From NCBI GenBank assembly GCA_905221605.1, contig CAJNDS010001824.1, positions 605,048-669,047 on the forward strand: a DNA stretch of 64,000 nucleotides, given 5' to 3'. The translations under genes and the position numbers were made by a program. Below are positions 51,283 through 62,800 of the stretch, one piece after another. The stretch's first letter is position 1. Each line of letters starts with the position of its first letter. Under the pieces are notes generated by a model. It had not been told where the DNA came from. It did no database searches and worked only from the letters and a program-made list of their open reading frames with translations. This DNA is from Symbiodinium natans. Taxonomy: Eukaryota; Sar; Dinophyceae; Suessiales; Symbiodiniaceae.

Positions 51283-51501
51283 GAACTGGCGATGAGGGAT
51301 GAACCTAACGTCGGGCTAAGGTGCTTAATTGCGCGAGACCAACGTCTTCAAGGCATGTCTTGGGTGTCAAAGGATGGACAAGCAATGAGCTTTCAGAGGT
51401 CCAACGCAGACCCAAGTCTGTTCCTTATTATGGCGCAAGAGAAGCCGGAAGGTGCAAGCAAGTTGGTAGGGACAATGGGTCTTTACGTGGATGATTTTTG
51501 A
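51283..51501 (+). CDS. pol: Reverse transcriptase, YVDD segment
   Basis: Reads MRDEPNVGLRCLIARDQRLQ and on to NADPSLFL and GLYVDDF, then TGA. YVDD (51484-51495) is the RT active site. The frame should continue FLMAG; a single T is missing from the T run just after YVDD. Confidence 0.85.
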   Translation, partial: ELAMRDEPNVGLRCLIARDQRLQGMSWVSKDGQAMSFQRSNADPSLFLIMAQEKPEGASKLVGTMGLYVDDF

Positions 51502-52985
51502 TGGCTGGGACTATGACAGTGCTCCGGGAAGCCTTGGAACAGATCAGGAAGGAGTGGAAAACTTCTGAACCCGAGTTCTGTGGTCCAGGCTGTGGTGATG
51601 GATTCCTGAAGTTTTTGGGTGTCCAAATCTGGTATCGAAATGGCAGCTTCTTTCTCAACCAGGAGGACTTCGTGAGAGATTTGCTGAACCGAAGAGGGTA
51701 TCAGATTGATGAAACTGGAAAAGGTAGTAACCTGCCAATGGTGAAAGAAACTCCAGGTGAAGAAGAGGAGGTGGATATTCCTTCCTTGCGAGCGGCACAA
51801 GGTGCCGTAGGGGAGTTCCTCTGGGTGGCAATCAAAACTCGACCTGATTTGGCGTTCTGCACGAGCCAGTTGTCTTTGTGGACATCCCGACGGCCGCGAT
51901 TTGTGGTTAAAAAGGCTGAGGAGGTTTTCCGATACCTTGCTGCAACTCCAACGTTAGGCTTGACGTTCGGAGCAATCGCAACATGCGAAAAAGAAAGAAA
52001 TGAGGTGTTGCGTTATGGACGTGGCGTTAAGGTGGTGGAGTCCTACACGGATGCCAGCTTTGCAGCAGGTGAAAACGAAAAGAGCCACTCAGGAGCGGTG
52101 GTGGTGTGGGGTGACTGTCCAGTGATGTGGGCAACACAAAGACAATCAACGGTGGCTTTAAGTACAGCTGAAGCTGAATTGCATGCGTCCATAGAGGGAG
52201 CAACGATGATTCAGTCGTGCACCCCTATAATTGCCGCTTTGGTTGGAACAGGTGAAGAATCGCTGCAAAAAGTGCTGTATACAGATTCGGTTTCAACGTG
52301 CTCGATCATTCAATATCCTGCTGGAAGCTGGAGAACAAGACACCTGAGAATTCGAGCAGCCGGTGTCAGGTCTCTGGTGGACCGTGGTTATATGGTGATA
52401 GCGCACCTTCGCGGCGAGTATATGATCGCTGACCTGTTGACTAAGTTAATGAGTGGACAGGTGTACACAAAGCAAAAGGCACTTTGGGGTCTCAGACTGT
52501 TGGTTCAAGGAACTGACTTGAAAAAAGCCTCGCTTGCAATGGCGGTCATGATGGTGGCTGCATCTCTGCAAGGGATGGCAACTGGTGGCGAAGAAGTGTC
52601 CACGGCTGGATTCTTTTGCTCAGAAGAAGGGGTGTGCAAGGTCGCCAACACGTCTACGGTGATGGTTCTGGCTCAAGGTATTGAAATGGTGGTCAACAAT
52701 TCAGACCTTGTTGCGTATTTGGTGGCAGCAATTATACTCTGGGAACTGGCATGGTGCCTCTTTCGACGGCTGTATAAATGGCTGTGGATCAAGAAAGCGG
52801 TGGTTATTCCTGCGAGTGCCACTTTGTATACAACAGTGGGTGGGAACTGTATGCACGCAAGCAGTGACTGTGATGTTCTGCGATATTCACAGCCCAGGGC
52901 TAAGACGCTTTGTAAGCATTGCCTCAAGGATGGCTGGGTGGTGAATGCTGAGTTCCTTGATGAGGAACGGGCCGCTGGAACGTGA
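51498..52985 (+). CDS. pol: End of reverse transcriptase, RNase H and C-terminal membrane/Cys module
   Basis: Continues RT as MAGTMTVLREALEQIRKEWK, FLGVQIWYRNG and VGEFLWVAIKTRPDLAF. RNase H follows with SYTDASFAAG (Asp at 52050-52052), STAEAELHASIEGAT, LYTDSVSTC and RTRHLRIRAAGVRSL...IADLLTK, all standard copia landmarks. The ORF then runs about 170 residues further: a first hydrophobic segment (52528-52580), a second strong one (LVAYLVAAIILWELAWCLF, 52708-52770), and a Cys-rich end (GGNCMHASSDCDV...LCKHC, 52845-52922). This tail is not part of ordinary copia Pol. Confidence 0.88.
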   Translation: MMAGTMTVLREALEQIRKEWKTSEPEFCGPGCGDGFLKFLGVQIWYRNGSFFLNQEDFVRDLLNRRGYQIDETGKGSNLPMVKETPGEEEEVDIPSLRAAQGAVGEFLWVAIKTRPDLAFCTSQLSLWTSRRPRFVVKKAEEVFRYLAATPTLGLTFGAIATCEKERNEVLRYGRGVKVVESYTDASFAAGENEKSHSGAVVVWGDCPVMWATQRQSTVALSTAEAELHASIEGATMIQSCTPIIAALVGTGEESLQKVLYTDSVSTCSIIQYPAGSWRTRHLRIRAAGVRSLVDRGYMVIAHLRGEYMIADLLTKLMSGQVYTKQKALWGLRLLVQGTDLKKASLAMAVMMVAASLQGMATGGEEVSTAGFFCSEEGVCKVANTSTVMVLAQGIEMVVNNSDLVAYLVAAIILWELAWCLFRRLYKWLWIKKAVVIPASATLYTTVGGNCMHASSDCDVLRYSQPRAKTLCKHCLKDGWVVNAEFLDEERAAGT

Positions 52986-53156
52986 ATTTTCCAAGTACGA
53001 GGTGAAGAAATCCTCAATGGTTAAGGATTCAGCCAATGAGCTGAAGGTTCGTCCTGGATGACGTTAAACCATAATGTGCATTTCAAGCAGCTGGCTGCTG
53101 CCTAAATGGCGGTTTTTGGCCAAAGAACGGCATCTCCAATGTGTCCTAGGAAATCC

Positions 53157-53170
53157 TAGGACAGGGGGAG
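53157..53170 (+). other. Polypurine tract
   Basis: AGGACAGGGGGAG immediately before the 3' LTR, the usual plus-strand primer site. Confidence 0.65.
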
Positions 53171-53398
53171 TGCGGAGCTGCAACTGGTATTGTAGAAAAG
53201 AGTTGGTGAAGGGAGTTGAAGGGGTCAATGAACCCGGATATTTTTGGCTCAAGAAACGTGGGCAATGCGCCCTACGGAAAAGGTGTGTTTGGTTGTGCTT
53301 TGGTCTTGCTGTTAGGTTGTTGGTTGTTCCAGGGGTAATAAGGGCTTCTGTTGGGGTTGACTGTCTTGTTCCCTGTCCTCCTTCGGTTGCCCCCCGTA
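53171..53398 (+). repeat. 3' LTR of the copia element
   Basis: 228 bp, the same ends as the 5' LTR (TGCGGAG...CCCCCCGTA) with several substitutions and a 7-bp length difference in the middle. It also carries TTTTGGCTCAAG (53242-53253). Confidence 0.9.
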
Positions 53399-53403
53399 CC
53401 CTA
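53399..53403. repeat. Target-site duplication, right (CCCTA)
   Basis: Matches 42759-42763; followed by AACCCTAAACCCT, the rest of the interrupted repeat tract. Confidence 0.7.
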
Positions 53404-53761
53404 AACCCTAAACCCTCTATCCTAAACCAAGCGAAAGATAAGACATTGAAACCAAGCTTGAAGAGTGAGGACAGTCGCGAGGCTGGCGCCACCCAGGTGC
53501 CTCATCCTCGTGACGGTCTGTCACTGTTGAGCAACGCAGCTTTAACAAAGGGACGACAGCATGAGGATGGCGCACCTCCACAACCCTGGGAAGCCTCATC
53601 CTCGTGACTGTCGGCACTTCTGAGGCATGCACAGACCAAAGTCATGCCAATCCGCAACTACCGCGCGATTCGCGCCACCGCGGGCGCTTTCGAACGCTTT
53701 GCGAACCCTGGAACCCCATCTCTGAAACCTTGAACCCTCCGCTACGCGGGAACAACAAAAG

Positions 53762-53801
<40 letters not shown>

Positions 53802-54300
53802 CCAGGGTGCTGCGCACCAGAGGCCAAGGAGACCACGCCTAGGGTTTAGGGGTGCAGGCATTGAAGCTCTGCAGGGTTCTGCTTCATGGTTCCCCGATGG
53901 AACGCAACTGCTTTTGGGGTGTGTGTGTGTGTGTGCTTTTGGGCCTCGGGTTGGGGGATATGAGGCTCTTGGATTTCATTGCAGAAGTTCAGCGCAGCCA
54001 AAGCCAAAGGCACGAAGCAACCCTAAACCTAAACCCTAAACCCTACGAGCCCATACACCTCGCTGGAGAGGGAGGTGGCTTGGGGCGATTGACGACCTGT
54101 CGGATTGGCTGGTTGAAGGTTTCGGGTTAGGGTTTCGGGTTTATATAGGGTTTAAGGTTTAGGGTGCAGGGTGTAGGGTTTAGGGTTCAGGGTTTAACGT
54201 TTACGGTGCGGAGCTGACAAAGGCGTGAGGCGTCCGACACTTTTTGAAGCTCATTTGAACCCAAGGTTGTTGTTCCCCTAAGTTCTTCCTGAGTTCATAC
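53404..54300. other. Downstream flank without a recognised gene
   Basis: No P5 ATPase exon was found here. It contains a (GA)n run at 53761-53800, a repeated GCCTCATCCTCGTGAC motif at about 53500 and 53593, a GT run at 53920-53935, and short CCCTAAA/TTTAGGG tracts. Confidence 0.6.
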
Positions 54301-57300
54301 AGCAGCCACAAATTACCCTAAACCCTAAACCCTAAACCCTAAAACCCTAAAACCCTAAAACCCTAAAGCCCCAAACCCTAGGTACCAAAAAAAGCTGAGG
54401 CTCTCGGGGGCGCTTAGGGTTCTTGCAAGGGGGATCTGGGCAGTCGTGTGGGGCAGGTTGGAGCCAAAAGACTCTACAAGAGCCACCGCACTCAAAAGCG
54501 GCCTATAGGTTTAGGGTTTAGGGTTTAGGGTTTAGGGTTTAGGGTTTAGGGTTTAGGGTTTAGGGTTTAGGGTTTAGGGTTTAGGGTTTAGGGTTTTCCC
54601 AAAAAGGTGTGCTAGAATCCCTACCAAGGACTGTTAGTATAAGGGGGAACATTGGTATAAGGGGGAACATCCCAAGCTCTAGCGGCTTGAAGGTCAGGCA
54701 GTGGGCCTGCTAACTTTGGTGGGCTGACAGATGCCACGCCCGAACCTCTAACTCCCTGCACCGGTTTCGGGTTTCGGGGTTTCGGGGTTTCGGGGTTTGG
54801 GTTCGGGGTTTAGGGTTCAGGGTTGAGGGTTCAGGGTTGAGGGTTTAGGGTTAGTTCGGGCTTGGGACCTCCCCCCCCCCCCCCCCCCCAACATCTGAAA
54901 CTCGGGTGCTCCAGGACGCCGGTGGGATGTCCAATTCGGGTTTTGGGCGGAATCCGGGCAGCTTCTTGTCTAGGCTTTATGGCTTTATGGCTTTATGGCT
55001 TGATGGCTTTATGGCTTTATGGCTTCATGGGTATTATAGCTAGGTTTGCTGAGGGTGCCTCAGAACCCGACCTAGAGGGTTCTTAAGGAGAGTGGGGTTC
55101 ATGGCCGTGTAGGTAGGAAGTTTGGGGAGCCTGTGAACTCTCCTCCCTTAAGGACCTTATAACCAGAACCCTAAACCCGAACAAAGTTCACTCTTCCTCG
55201 CCAGTATCGAGGCCCCAACTCGCAGCCCGCCAAACATCTCTGCCTAAACCCCTCCCCCCCCCCCCCCCCCCCCCCCCCCAAAACAAAAAAAAAAAAAATA
55301 AATAATAATAATAATAATAGAAATACAGAAAACAAAGAGTGAAACCCCAAACCCTAAACCCTAACTAAACCCTGAACCCTGAACCCTAAACCTTAAACCC
55401 TAAACCTTAAACCCTAAACCCTAAACCCTAAACCTTAAACCCTCAACCTTAAACCCTAAACCCTAAACCTTAAACCCTAAACCCTAAACCCCCAAGCCTG
55501 AACCCCTGCCTTGGCGCAAATGGGTATGTGCCGCTCGGCAGCATCTTCGCTGAACCAGCGGCCGCAGTGGTGGCATTGGAGCTGCAGGCGGGGTTCAGGG
55601 TTCAGGGTTCAGGGTTCAGGGTTCAGGGTTCAGGGTTCAGGGTTTAGGGTTTAGGGTTTAGGGTTTAGGATCGAATTAGGGTCTGGGGTTTCGCAGGTTT
55701 AGGGTTTCGAAGGTTTAGCGAAGAACGTTCCCCGAAACTCGAGGCCTCTAGGGATTGGACATAAGACTTTATGTTTATCCTGACGAACTACCTATACCCA
55801 CCCTAAACCCTAAACCCTAAACCCTAAACCCTAAACCCTAAACCCTAAACCCTAAAGCAGAATGTACATACAAATATGGGGGGACTCTCTCCAGCATGGT
55901 CCCTTTTGGGGTGCCCCTGAATCCTAAACCCTAAACCCTAAACCCTGAACCCTAAACCCTAAACCCTAAACCCTAAACCCTAAACCCTATAAACCCTAAA
56001 CCCTAAACCCTAAACCCTAAACCCTAAACCCTAGAATTTAGTGGTACTCAAAAGGTAGCCATTAGTTTAGAGCTCACTTGGGATGTGCCCCCTTACAGAA
56101 GGGGGTACTATAATCCCGATCAAGAACTGTTCGTATACAGGGGGACATCCCAGGAGCTCACCCTAAACCCTAAACCCTAAACCCTAAACCCTAAACCCTA
56201 AACCTAAACCCTGAAGGTTTAGGGCTCTTCGAGTGGCGGCGCAGATCAGACCCAGGAGGGCACAGCTCAACATCCCAAAGAGGGAAGCAAGTGGGGGCCT
56301 ATTTGCATTTAGGGTTCAGGGTTTAGGGTTTAGGGTTTAGGGTTTAGGGTTTAGTGTTTAGGGTTTAGGGTTTAGGGTTTACGTTAAAAAACCCTATTTC
56401 CTTAAGAACCCCCAACAACATGCAAAAAAATCATCGCTATAACGCTCTTCTAAGGAAGGGTGTTTTTTTTTCTTGTTGTGGGGGGGGGGGGGTTCTTCAG
56501 CAAATGGTGGTTTGAATATCTTGGGTAGTGTCACGTATCATGACCGAAACCTAAACCCGACTTAGGGTTTACGGGCCCTGGTGTTGTTTGTTGGGTTGAA
56601 GGTCTAGGTCAGGGTTTGGGACAGATTTGGGGTATATTGCAGTACTCTGGTATGGTGCTGAGGGTAGGGCGCCTGGCAGATTGAAGGGCTGCAAAGTGCC
56701 ACTTTAGGGTTTAGGGTTTGGGTTTAGGGTTTAGTTAGGGTTTAGGGTTTAGGGTTTAGGGTTTCTGCAAAGGTCACCAATGTAGGCCACGAAAAAGCAA
56801 CGATTGCCGTGCGCGAAGATCACTGTTGTAGTATCGTCATCATCACAGCCCGAAGAACTTTTCAGCGGGGTATGTTGTACAAAGAAGCACAAAGCGCTGT
56901 GAATACCGGTGTTTTGGGCATGGCCTTACTAGCTAGGATAGTGTTTTGGGGGGTGGTGATAGTACAAATATGCAGGGAAAATGAAGGAATACTGTGAGTA
57001 ACCATTTCGGCACCGAAATTACTTAGGGCCCCCATAGTTAGACCTTTCTTGCTTCAGAGCTGGAAAAAACCCAAAGGGTTAGGGTTTAGGGTTTAGGGTT
57101 TGGGGTTTCGGGTTTTGATTTCGGGTTTAGGGTTAAATATAGGGTTCAGGGTTTAGGGTTTACAATACAGGGTATAGGGTTTAGGGTTTAGGGAATGTAA
57201 GCCGCTGCCTGCCCAGCGCGACTTACTGGCTGTGTGCTCGGCTGAACCTGGCAATGGCCGCGGTATGGTGATTTTTAGGGTTTAGGGTGTAGGGTTTAGG

Positions 57301-57676
57301 GTTAAGGTTTGGGTTGCTTGCGATTTTTGGAGAGGCCTCATGAAAGCTGCTGTAGAACCTCCCCACAACACCACAACTCTTCTTAAACTGAACAACTTCG
57401 ACGGGCAGCCAGCTAGTTGACAAACTGAGTGTTATTCCTAATTCTGAAGTAGGCAAATCTTTGTACATGCATGAATCCGGTGTGCTTGGTTTCTGGATTT
57501 GGGGGTCCAAACCCTTAACCCGAAACCCCAAATCTCTCCTTCACTTATACATTTATATCCTTAACCCATTCGTGACAAGGGCCATTTCTTCGTGAGTAAG
57601 GGCAAGGGCAAAAATTTGGGTTTAGGGTTTAGGGTTTAGGGTTTAGGGTTTAGGGTTTAGGGTTTAGGGTTTAGGG
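54301..57676. repeat. Cluster of TTTAGGG/CCCTAAA arrays in both orientations
   Basis: More than a dozen arrays with unique spacers: CCCTAAA at 54317-54380, 55345-55500, 55800-55855, 55923-56034, 56161-56212; GGGTTTA at 54508-54596, 54790-54852, 55640-55672, 56310-56380, 56702-56765, 57075-57195, 57270-57310, 57618-57676. Poly-C runs lie at 54871-54889 and 55254-55279, a GGGTTCA variant array at 55594-55640, and an ATGGCTTT minisatellite at 54975-55028. A small ORF at 56809-56997 has no support as a gene. Confidence 0.92.
54600..54690. repeat. Dispersed short repeat (paired with 56105-56160)
   Basis: AATCCCTACCAAGGACTGTT, GTATAAGGGGGAACAT and CCCAAGCTC recur with changes at 56110-56160 (AATCCCGATCAAGAACTGTT, GTATACAGGGGGACAT, CCCAGGAGCTC). 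Both copies lie between telomere-type arrays. Type unknown. Confidence 0.55.
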
Positions 57677-57776
57677 NNNNNNNNNNNNNNNNNNNNNNNN
57701 NNNNNNNNNNNNNNNNNNNNNNNNNNNNNNNNNNNNNNNNNNNNNNNNNNNNNNNNNNNNNNNNNNNNNNNNNNNN
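57677..57776. other. Assembly gap of 100 N
   Basis: Exactly 100 N, the conventional placeholder for a gap of unknown size. The left edge is a TTTAGGG array; the right edge begins mid-sequence with a copy of 33,093 onward. Confidence 0.99.
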
Positions 57777-59871
57777 AGCCTGTCTTTGAATTCCGAGTGG
57801 TAGTGCCATGTATTAGCAGAATGCAGCATGGCAACAGCAGGCGAAAACATTGCAAGATTAAATCGCACTTTCTGGTGCCACTGCATAGCAGATGGAGCAG
57901 GCGAGTTTGTAGCCACGTGCCTGATGACTTTGTCTTGCGCAGGTGGCAGCATATACAGCTAGTAATACACTTTTGATCGATTTAACTCTTGGTGGCCTGG
58001 CCGTGCAGCCAGAAACAGCGATGTCCTCAGGTTTGAAAGAGACTTGTCTGCAAAAGTTGCGGGGTCGAAGTCTCTTCGACCAAGCAGTTCACGCCCTTGC
58101 GCCCTGCTATGTGGGGGCATGTCCCTTAGTCTAAGTCCCTATCCCTAAGTTCCCCCTGACATGTCAGCTGCGTGGCGGCAGAATCGGTAGTTTTTGAACA
58201 CCCGTGTTTTGGGGTCTCCCTAGCTTGTTTCTGGGCATCTCGAGGACGAAAACGCACATCTGGGCCTGATCGTGAGCTTCAGGGAAACGCCCTGCCTCTT
58301 GGTTTATGGCGCCTTGGCACAGGTTTGGGCTTTAGGAGTCCGTCCTCAACATCACTGAGCCCTCCGAAGAAACGTAGTAGGACCCACCCCCGAAAACCTG
58401 GACCTGCAGGTATGTAGCTTCTCTCAAAATACGTTCACATCTTGGGGGGAAGGGGCTTCTGCCCGGGAAGCTCCAAGAATCCAACCATCCTGGAGGCTAC
58501 GCCGCAGCTGCCGTGTCGCTGTATATCTTCTGGTGCATCCGACGTTCGGTTCGGAGCCTGGGACTGCATTTGGATCTGCCCAAGGAAGCAAAAGGTCAGC
58601 AGTTGTTTGCGCGTGTGCCGTGCACCTGCTCCCGCTCAGGAATGCTCTTACACTGAGCCAGAGGCTCAGCGATGCGCAGAAAGTGGCAAGCCCTCGGCGG
58701 CCATGAGGCAGAAAGGAAGATGACTTCCTGCGAGCAGGAGGAACCATCATCACTGGCAGTAACTTTAGAGGCAAGTTTAGTCAGCAACACAAGATACACA
58801 AGCAAACGCTAGATGGTTCGGGATGTACTCGATCGCTTCGCCATGTTTGGCCCCCATACATGGGTGTCTCCCAACAAGGGGCCTTACCTCGAATCCAACA
58901 TGTTTTTATCTCTGTCGTGTCGTTGTAACTGCCCGACGAGCTTTAGGTGTAGGATCCCTGCCTGAAATCCACCCCTAGATTGGGTATTTTTCCAAAATAG
59001 GGTACCCTTAATATGCCCCCCCCCCCCTTCCCAAAATTACTATAAATCCTTCTTATAGGAACCCCCCCAAAAAGGGAACCCCTCTCTTCGTAGACACCCC
59101 AAAATACCCCCCTAAACCCCAACATGCTAGAACCCTTGTAGGACATAGGAACTCCCCAAAAGGGCCCCCTATTTTCGTAAAAGCCAAGATACCCCCCGTG
59201 TAGCCGCCGAAGATCAGGTGCGTCTGCCTCGCGCCCGGTGAATGGCACTCCCAAGTCCGACAAGCCGAGACAGGACGGACCCCCTTATCTGGAGATGGGA
59301 TGGGAGGTTTAGGGTCTCGAGGGTTTCGGGATGTTTAGGGCGTAGGGCTTAGGGATGCTTAGGGTGTAGGAGTAGTAGAGAAGTTCTCTCAGAGTCAGCT
59401 GAACTCTCGTGGGCCACCCCTGGCTTTCTGTTAGTTTTGATCAGAGGCACTAGGGCCCTGCAAGGATGCGTGCCGACAGTGCGTGACAGACTCGCAGAAT
59501 AGAGCCGCCCGGCTGTGGGATATATGCCCTGAGCCCCTAAATTACTTAAACCCTGAGCCCTAAGCTCTAAACCCGGTTACCTAAACCCTAAGCCCTAAGC
59601 TCTAAACCCTTAACCCTTAAGGTTTAATTTAAGGTTAAGGAATTAGCATGCTTCGCTCCTTGGGTGTGGGGGCCTCTAGCCACCAATTCCCATCCCACCA
59701 AGGTTGACTGATTTCAGTGTTTCGGGAGGGGTTGTGGAGTAGGACAGGGTTGGTGTTGTCCTTGACACTGACGTTTTCTGCGTGAGCGAGGGTTTCTACA
59801 GGATCCCCCAGGGGCCCACCTGTGGCCCTTGAACACACTGCGGGGACGGGGAGGGGGGGACCCGGATTTAG

Positions 59872-62800
59872 CAAGTCGCTCTCCTTGAGGTCATCGAGTT
59901 CGAGGGTTACAAGCATTCTCGCCTTGGGCGGGTCGTGTCAATGCTGGTGCCGATGACCACCGCGCTCATCACCATCCTTTTTGTGCCTTGCTATGATGCG
60001 TTTTTGACAGCGTGGCATGTCTTCAAGTGCGCTCATTGATGACTCCATCATGCCAGCGGTGACTCCATGCCAAATTTTGCAGGTCATCGTAGTGGCGGAT
60101 TACTACTGGGGTGCCCTTGGTTCGAACCAGTGCCAATCTTGCTGCTGTTGCTTGTGTGCCTGCATAGCAACAACGACAGCCAGCTTCGTGAGCTTAGTGG
60201 AGCGCACATCGGTGCAAGAGCACGTGACACTGCGATGATTCTGCCATATTCTGCCATTTTCTGGCCTTCTGCTGCAATCGCTAAGATTGCGAATGGAGCT
60301 GGCCAGACCATCTGTGTTTCATCGGTGGCCGTGGCCGCACAGTGATCGGTTTGGAGATGCTTGGAGTGATCCGCATCGTCACACCTTGGATACCATTGTG
60401 ACTGAGGAAGGAGCATCACCAAAGTATTTTCCGGTTGCTAGTTGCTGGGTGGTGGTTCTACTAGCTGCTCGTCAGCTGAGGCACATTTCCGATCTTTGGG
60501 AGTTTTGACGCCAACTCCTATGTGTCATCTGGCAGCCCTTGAGCTGTTGGAGAGGATGTGGCTTGAGTGTGGAAGAGTAAGGTTCTTGATACTCTGGTGC
60601 CTGGGCGTTACCTGGTTCTTCTTCCTCATTGTCAACACGGGAGGGCAGATGGTCAAGCAGTTTGGCTTGAGAGCTCCCTTCCGCAAGGCAGGACAGAGTT
60701 GCTGCAACGCGTATAAACAGTATTTGAGAACCCCCGGCCTGGATGGTGGGAATTTTTATGGTTCTTCTGGTTAGGATATCAATGCCTCAAGAAATGTCTC
60801 CCGACTGGCCTGGAAGGCTGCTGTCATCTGCGTGTCTGTGCAGGAACGGCAGGCCTATCCCGTCCGGTTTCAAGCAGTGGGCCCGTGCATTAGCCGTGAA
60901 AGAGGATCACGTAAAAACGCAATTGGAACAGGCTTGGATGTCGTTGATCGGGGTAACCTTGCTGTTATTCTTCCTGCTGAAGACTGATACAAGTACCGAG
61001 TTATGTTGAGAGCTCAAGAAGACATGTGCCGCGTCGGGCGCACATGGGATCAGGAGACCATTAGCAGTGGCTATTCGCGGACACTGGCCCTTCGCAAGAA
61101 GGCAGGGACGTCTTAATCGTGTGCGTCGTAACTCTAAACCCGAAAACCTAAGCCTTAAACCGCAGTGTCAGCTGTACAGAGCATTGGAGAGTGAAAGGCT
61201 CTGGGCTTGGTGGCGAAGGTCTTTCGTGGCAAGGCCGCTCCCATGATATTTGGCAGTTCTGCGTAGCATATGCACATAATGTGTATGATATGCACACTGC
61301 ATGGCAGGACCTGCCCGGCGGATTCTTGTCGCTGTCCGGCGCGTCCTCGCAGACCATCCCGCTGAAGTACGACCACACCAGCAAGCTCTGGTACGTGGAG
61401 CCTCTCGGCACATTGCTTTGCAGCACTTCACTCGCGTCTGGTTCTCTTTGATCAAGCATCACCCATTCTGAACCTGTGTCCTACTGGCAGTAGTGTCGTC
61501 CATCAGGCGCTATGTTGGCTAACGCTTGTGTTGTTGTTTCCGTACTGACGAGCTTCTGTGACAAGGTTTCGCTGCCAAAGATACGTGTACGCCGGTACCC
61601 GAGACATCCAAGACGTCTCAGGCATGTGTCACATTGTGTCACCAGCACGGACGCTCTCGCACACTCCTCATAACCTTCACGAATTATGCTTCTTTCCAAA
61701 GATCGTGAAGTGAGTATGCTACGAACAACTTGCGCCATCTTGCGCATGCCGAAACTCAGGCTGGCGAATAAACTTTCGAATTGTGTGTCCTGTACCAAGG
61801 ATTCTGACGGCGACGGCTTTGTGCAGCATGATCCCAGCACCAGCAGCTGGGCTGAAGGTCAATTCTGCTTGCCTCTTTTCGACGCCCTTGTTTGATCAAG
61901 GGAAGGGAACGTAAAGCGCCGCCCTAGTACATCGTGAGGTCTGCGGAAAGGTCATGCGGCCTTCGACACACTGCTAGCAGAAGGTGGCCTGAGGCAGGAG
62001 TTGAGGGATTTCGATCATGTCGTGCATGGGTCCACCAGCGACACCAGACCGTTCCGCATCAGGACGAAGAGCCCCTCGCCCCAAGGCTTCAAGTCCGTGG
62101 ATGAGATGTACAGGAGGGGGCTGCGGAAGAGATCTTGGAGTCGGGTCTCTTCGGGTAGAAGGGGGGGCATCAGGGAAACCCTGGTGTAGACCCTACGCTT
62201 CTCCACCCTTCGCTGCCTTCGCTGGTGCAGGAGCGCCGGGCCGAACCAGATTCCCTTTGAAGTGGACTCTTGGTCACAGGCTCTCACTGAGGAGTTCAGC
62301 ACGCTCTTCTTCTTGTACCAGTTTTCCATCTACGCCGTCTGCGCGCCCTGGCTGCGAGTGCGAGCTGTGGGACTCTTCCGACTTTGCCTCTGGTACTCAG
62401 ATGGACTCAGGTGTGGTTCTCCTACTGGCACTACACAATCATTGCCATGACCATTGCTATCATCTCTGGTTTTTTCAACACCTCTGTGAGACTGGCAAGT
62501 CAGCAGTCCATCAAATCCATGATGGAGTCTTGGTTTTGGCATCAGTTAGATATGCTGTCTGCGCCCCAGAGCAAGATGCCTTTTGGGTTCACAACCCTCC
62601 ACCCTGAGCCCATCCTAGCCCTGGTAAACCCCACGCCGAAAAAGCCCAGCCAAGGAGCAGCAGCTGACGGCCCACGTGCTTCGAGATGGCCAGGTCGTTG
62701 AGGTCTGGCTGTCGCCAAATGTAGGATGTGTAGGCCAGGGAAGGCTACGTTAAACTTAAGCCTTCTACTTTTGTAACCTTAAACAGCAACAGCAACAACC

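Larger units (their letters stand above)
42764..53398 (+). mobile_element. Ty1/copia LTR retrotransposon, 10.6 kb, with methyltransferase-like and dioxygenase-like domains
   Basis: Bounded by direct LTRs (42764-42984 and 53171-53398) and a 5-bp target duplication CCCTA. Order of parts: Gag, protease, C5-methyltransferase-like domain, integrase (DD35E), 2OG/Fe(II) dioxygenase-like domain, reverse transcriptase (YVDD), RNase H, membrane/Cys tail. Integrase before RT identifies the copia group. It is about twice the usual copia length because of a large Gag and the two extra domains. LTRs differ at several sites plus one small indel region, and there are frameshifts near 50430, 51146-51283 and 51498, so this copy is not recent and probably cannot move on its own. 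Confidence 0.95.

Noticed and set aside
56809-56997. 62-residue + strand ORF between heptamer arrays
   Set aside because: Short, no motif, no splice support, and surrounded by repeats.
54301-57676. Chromosome end (telomere)
   Set aside because: Arrays alternate in orientation, are separated by unique sequence, and similar arrays occur throughout the window inside introns.
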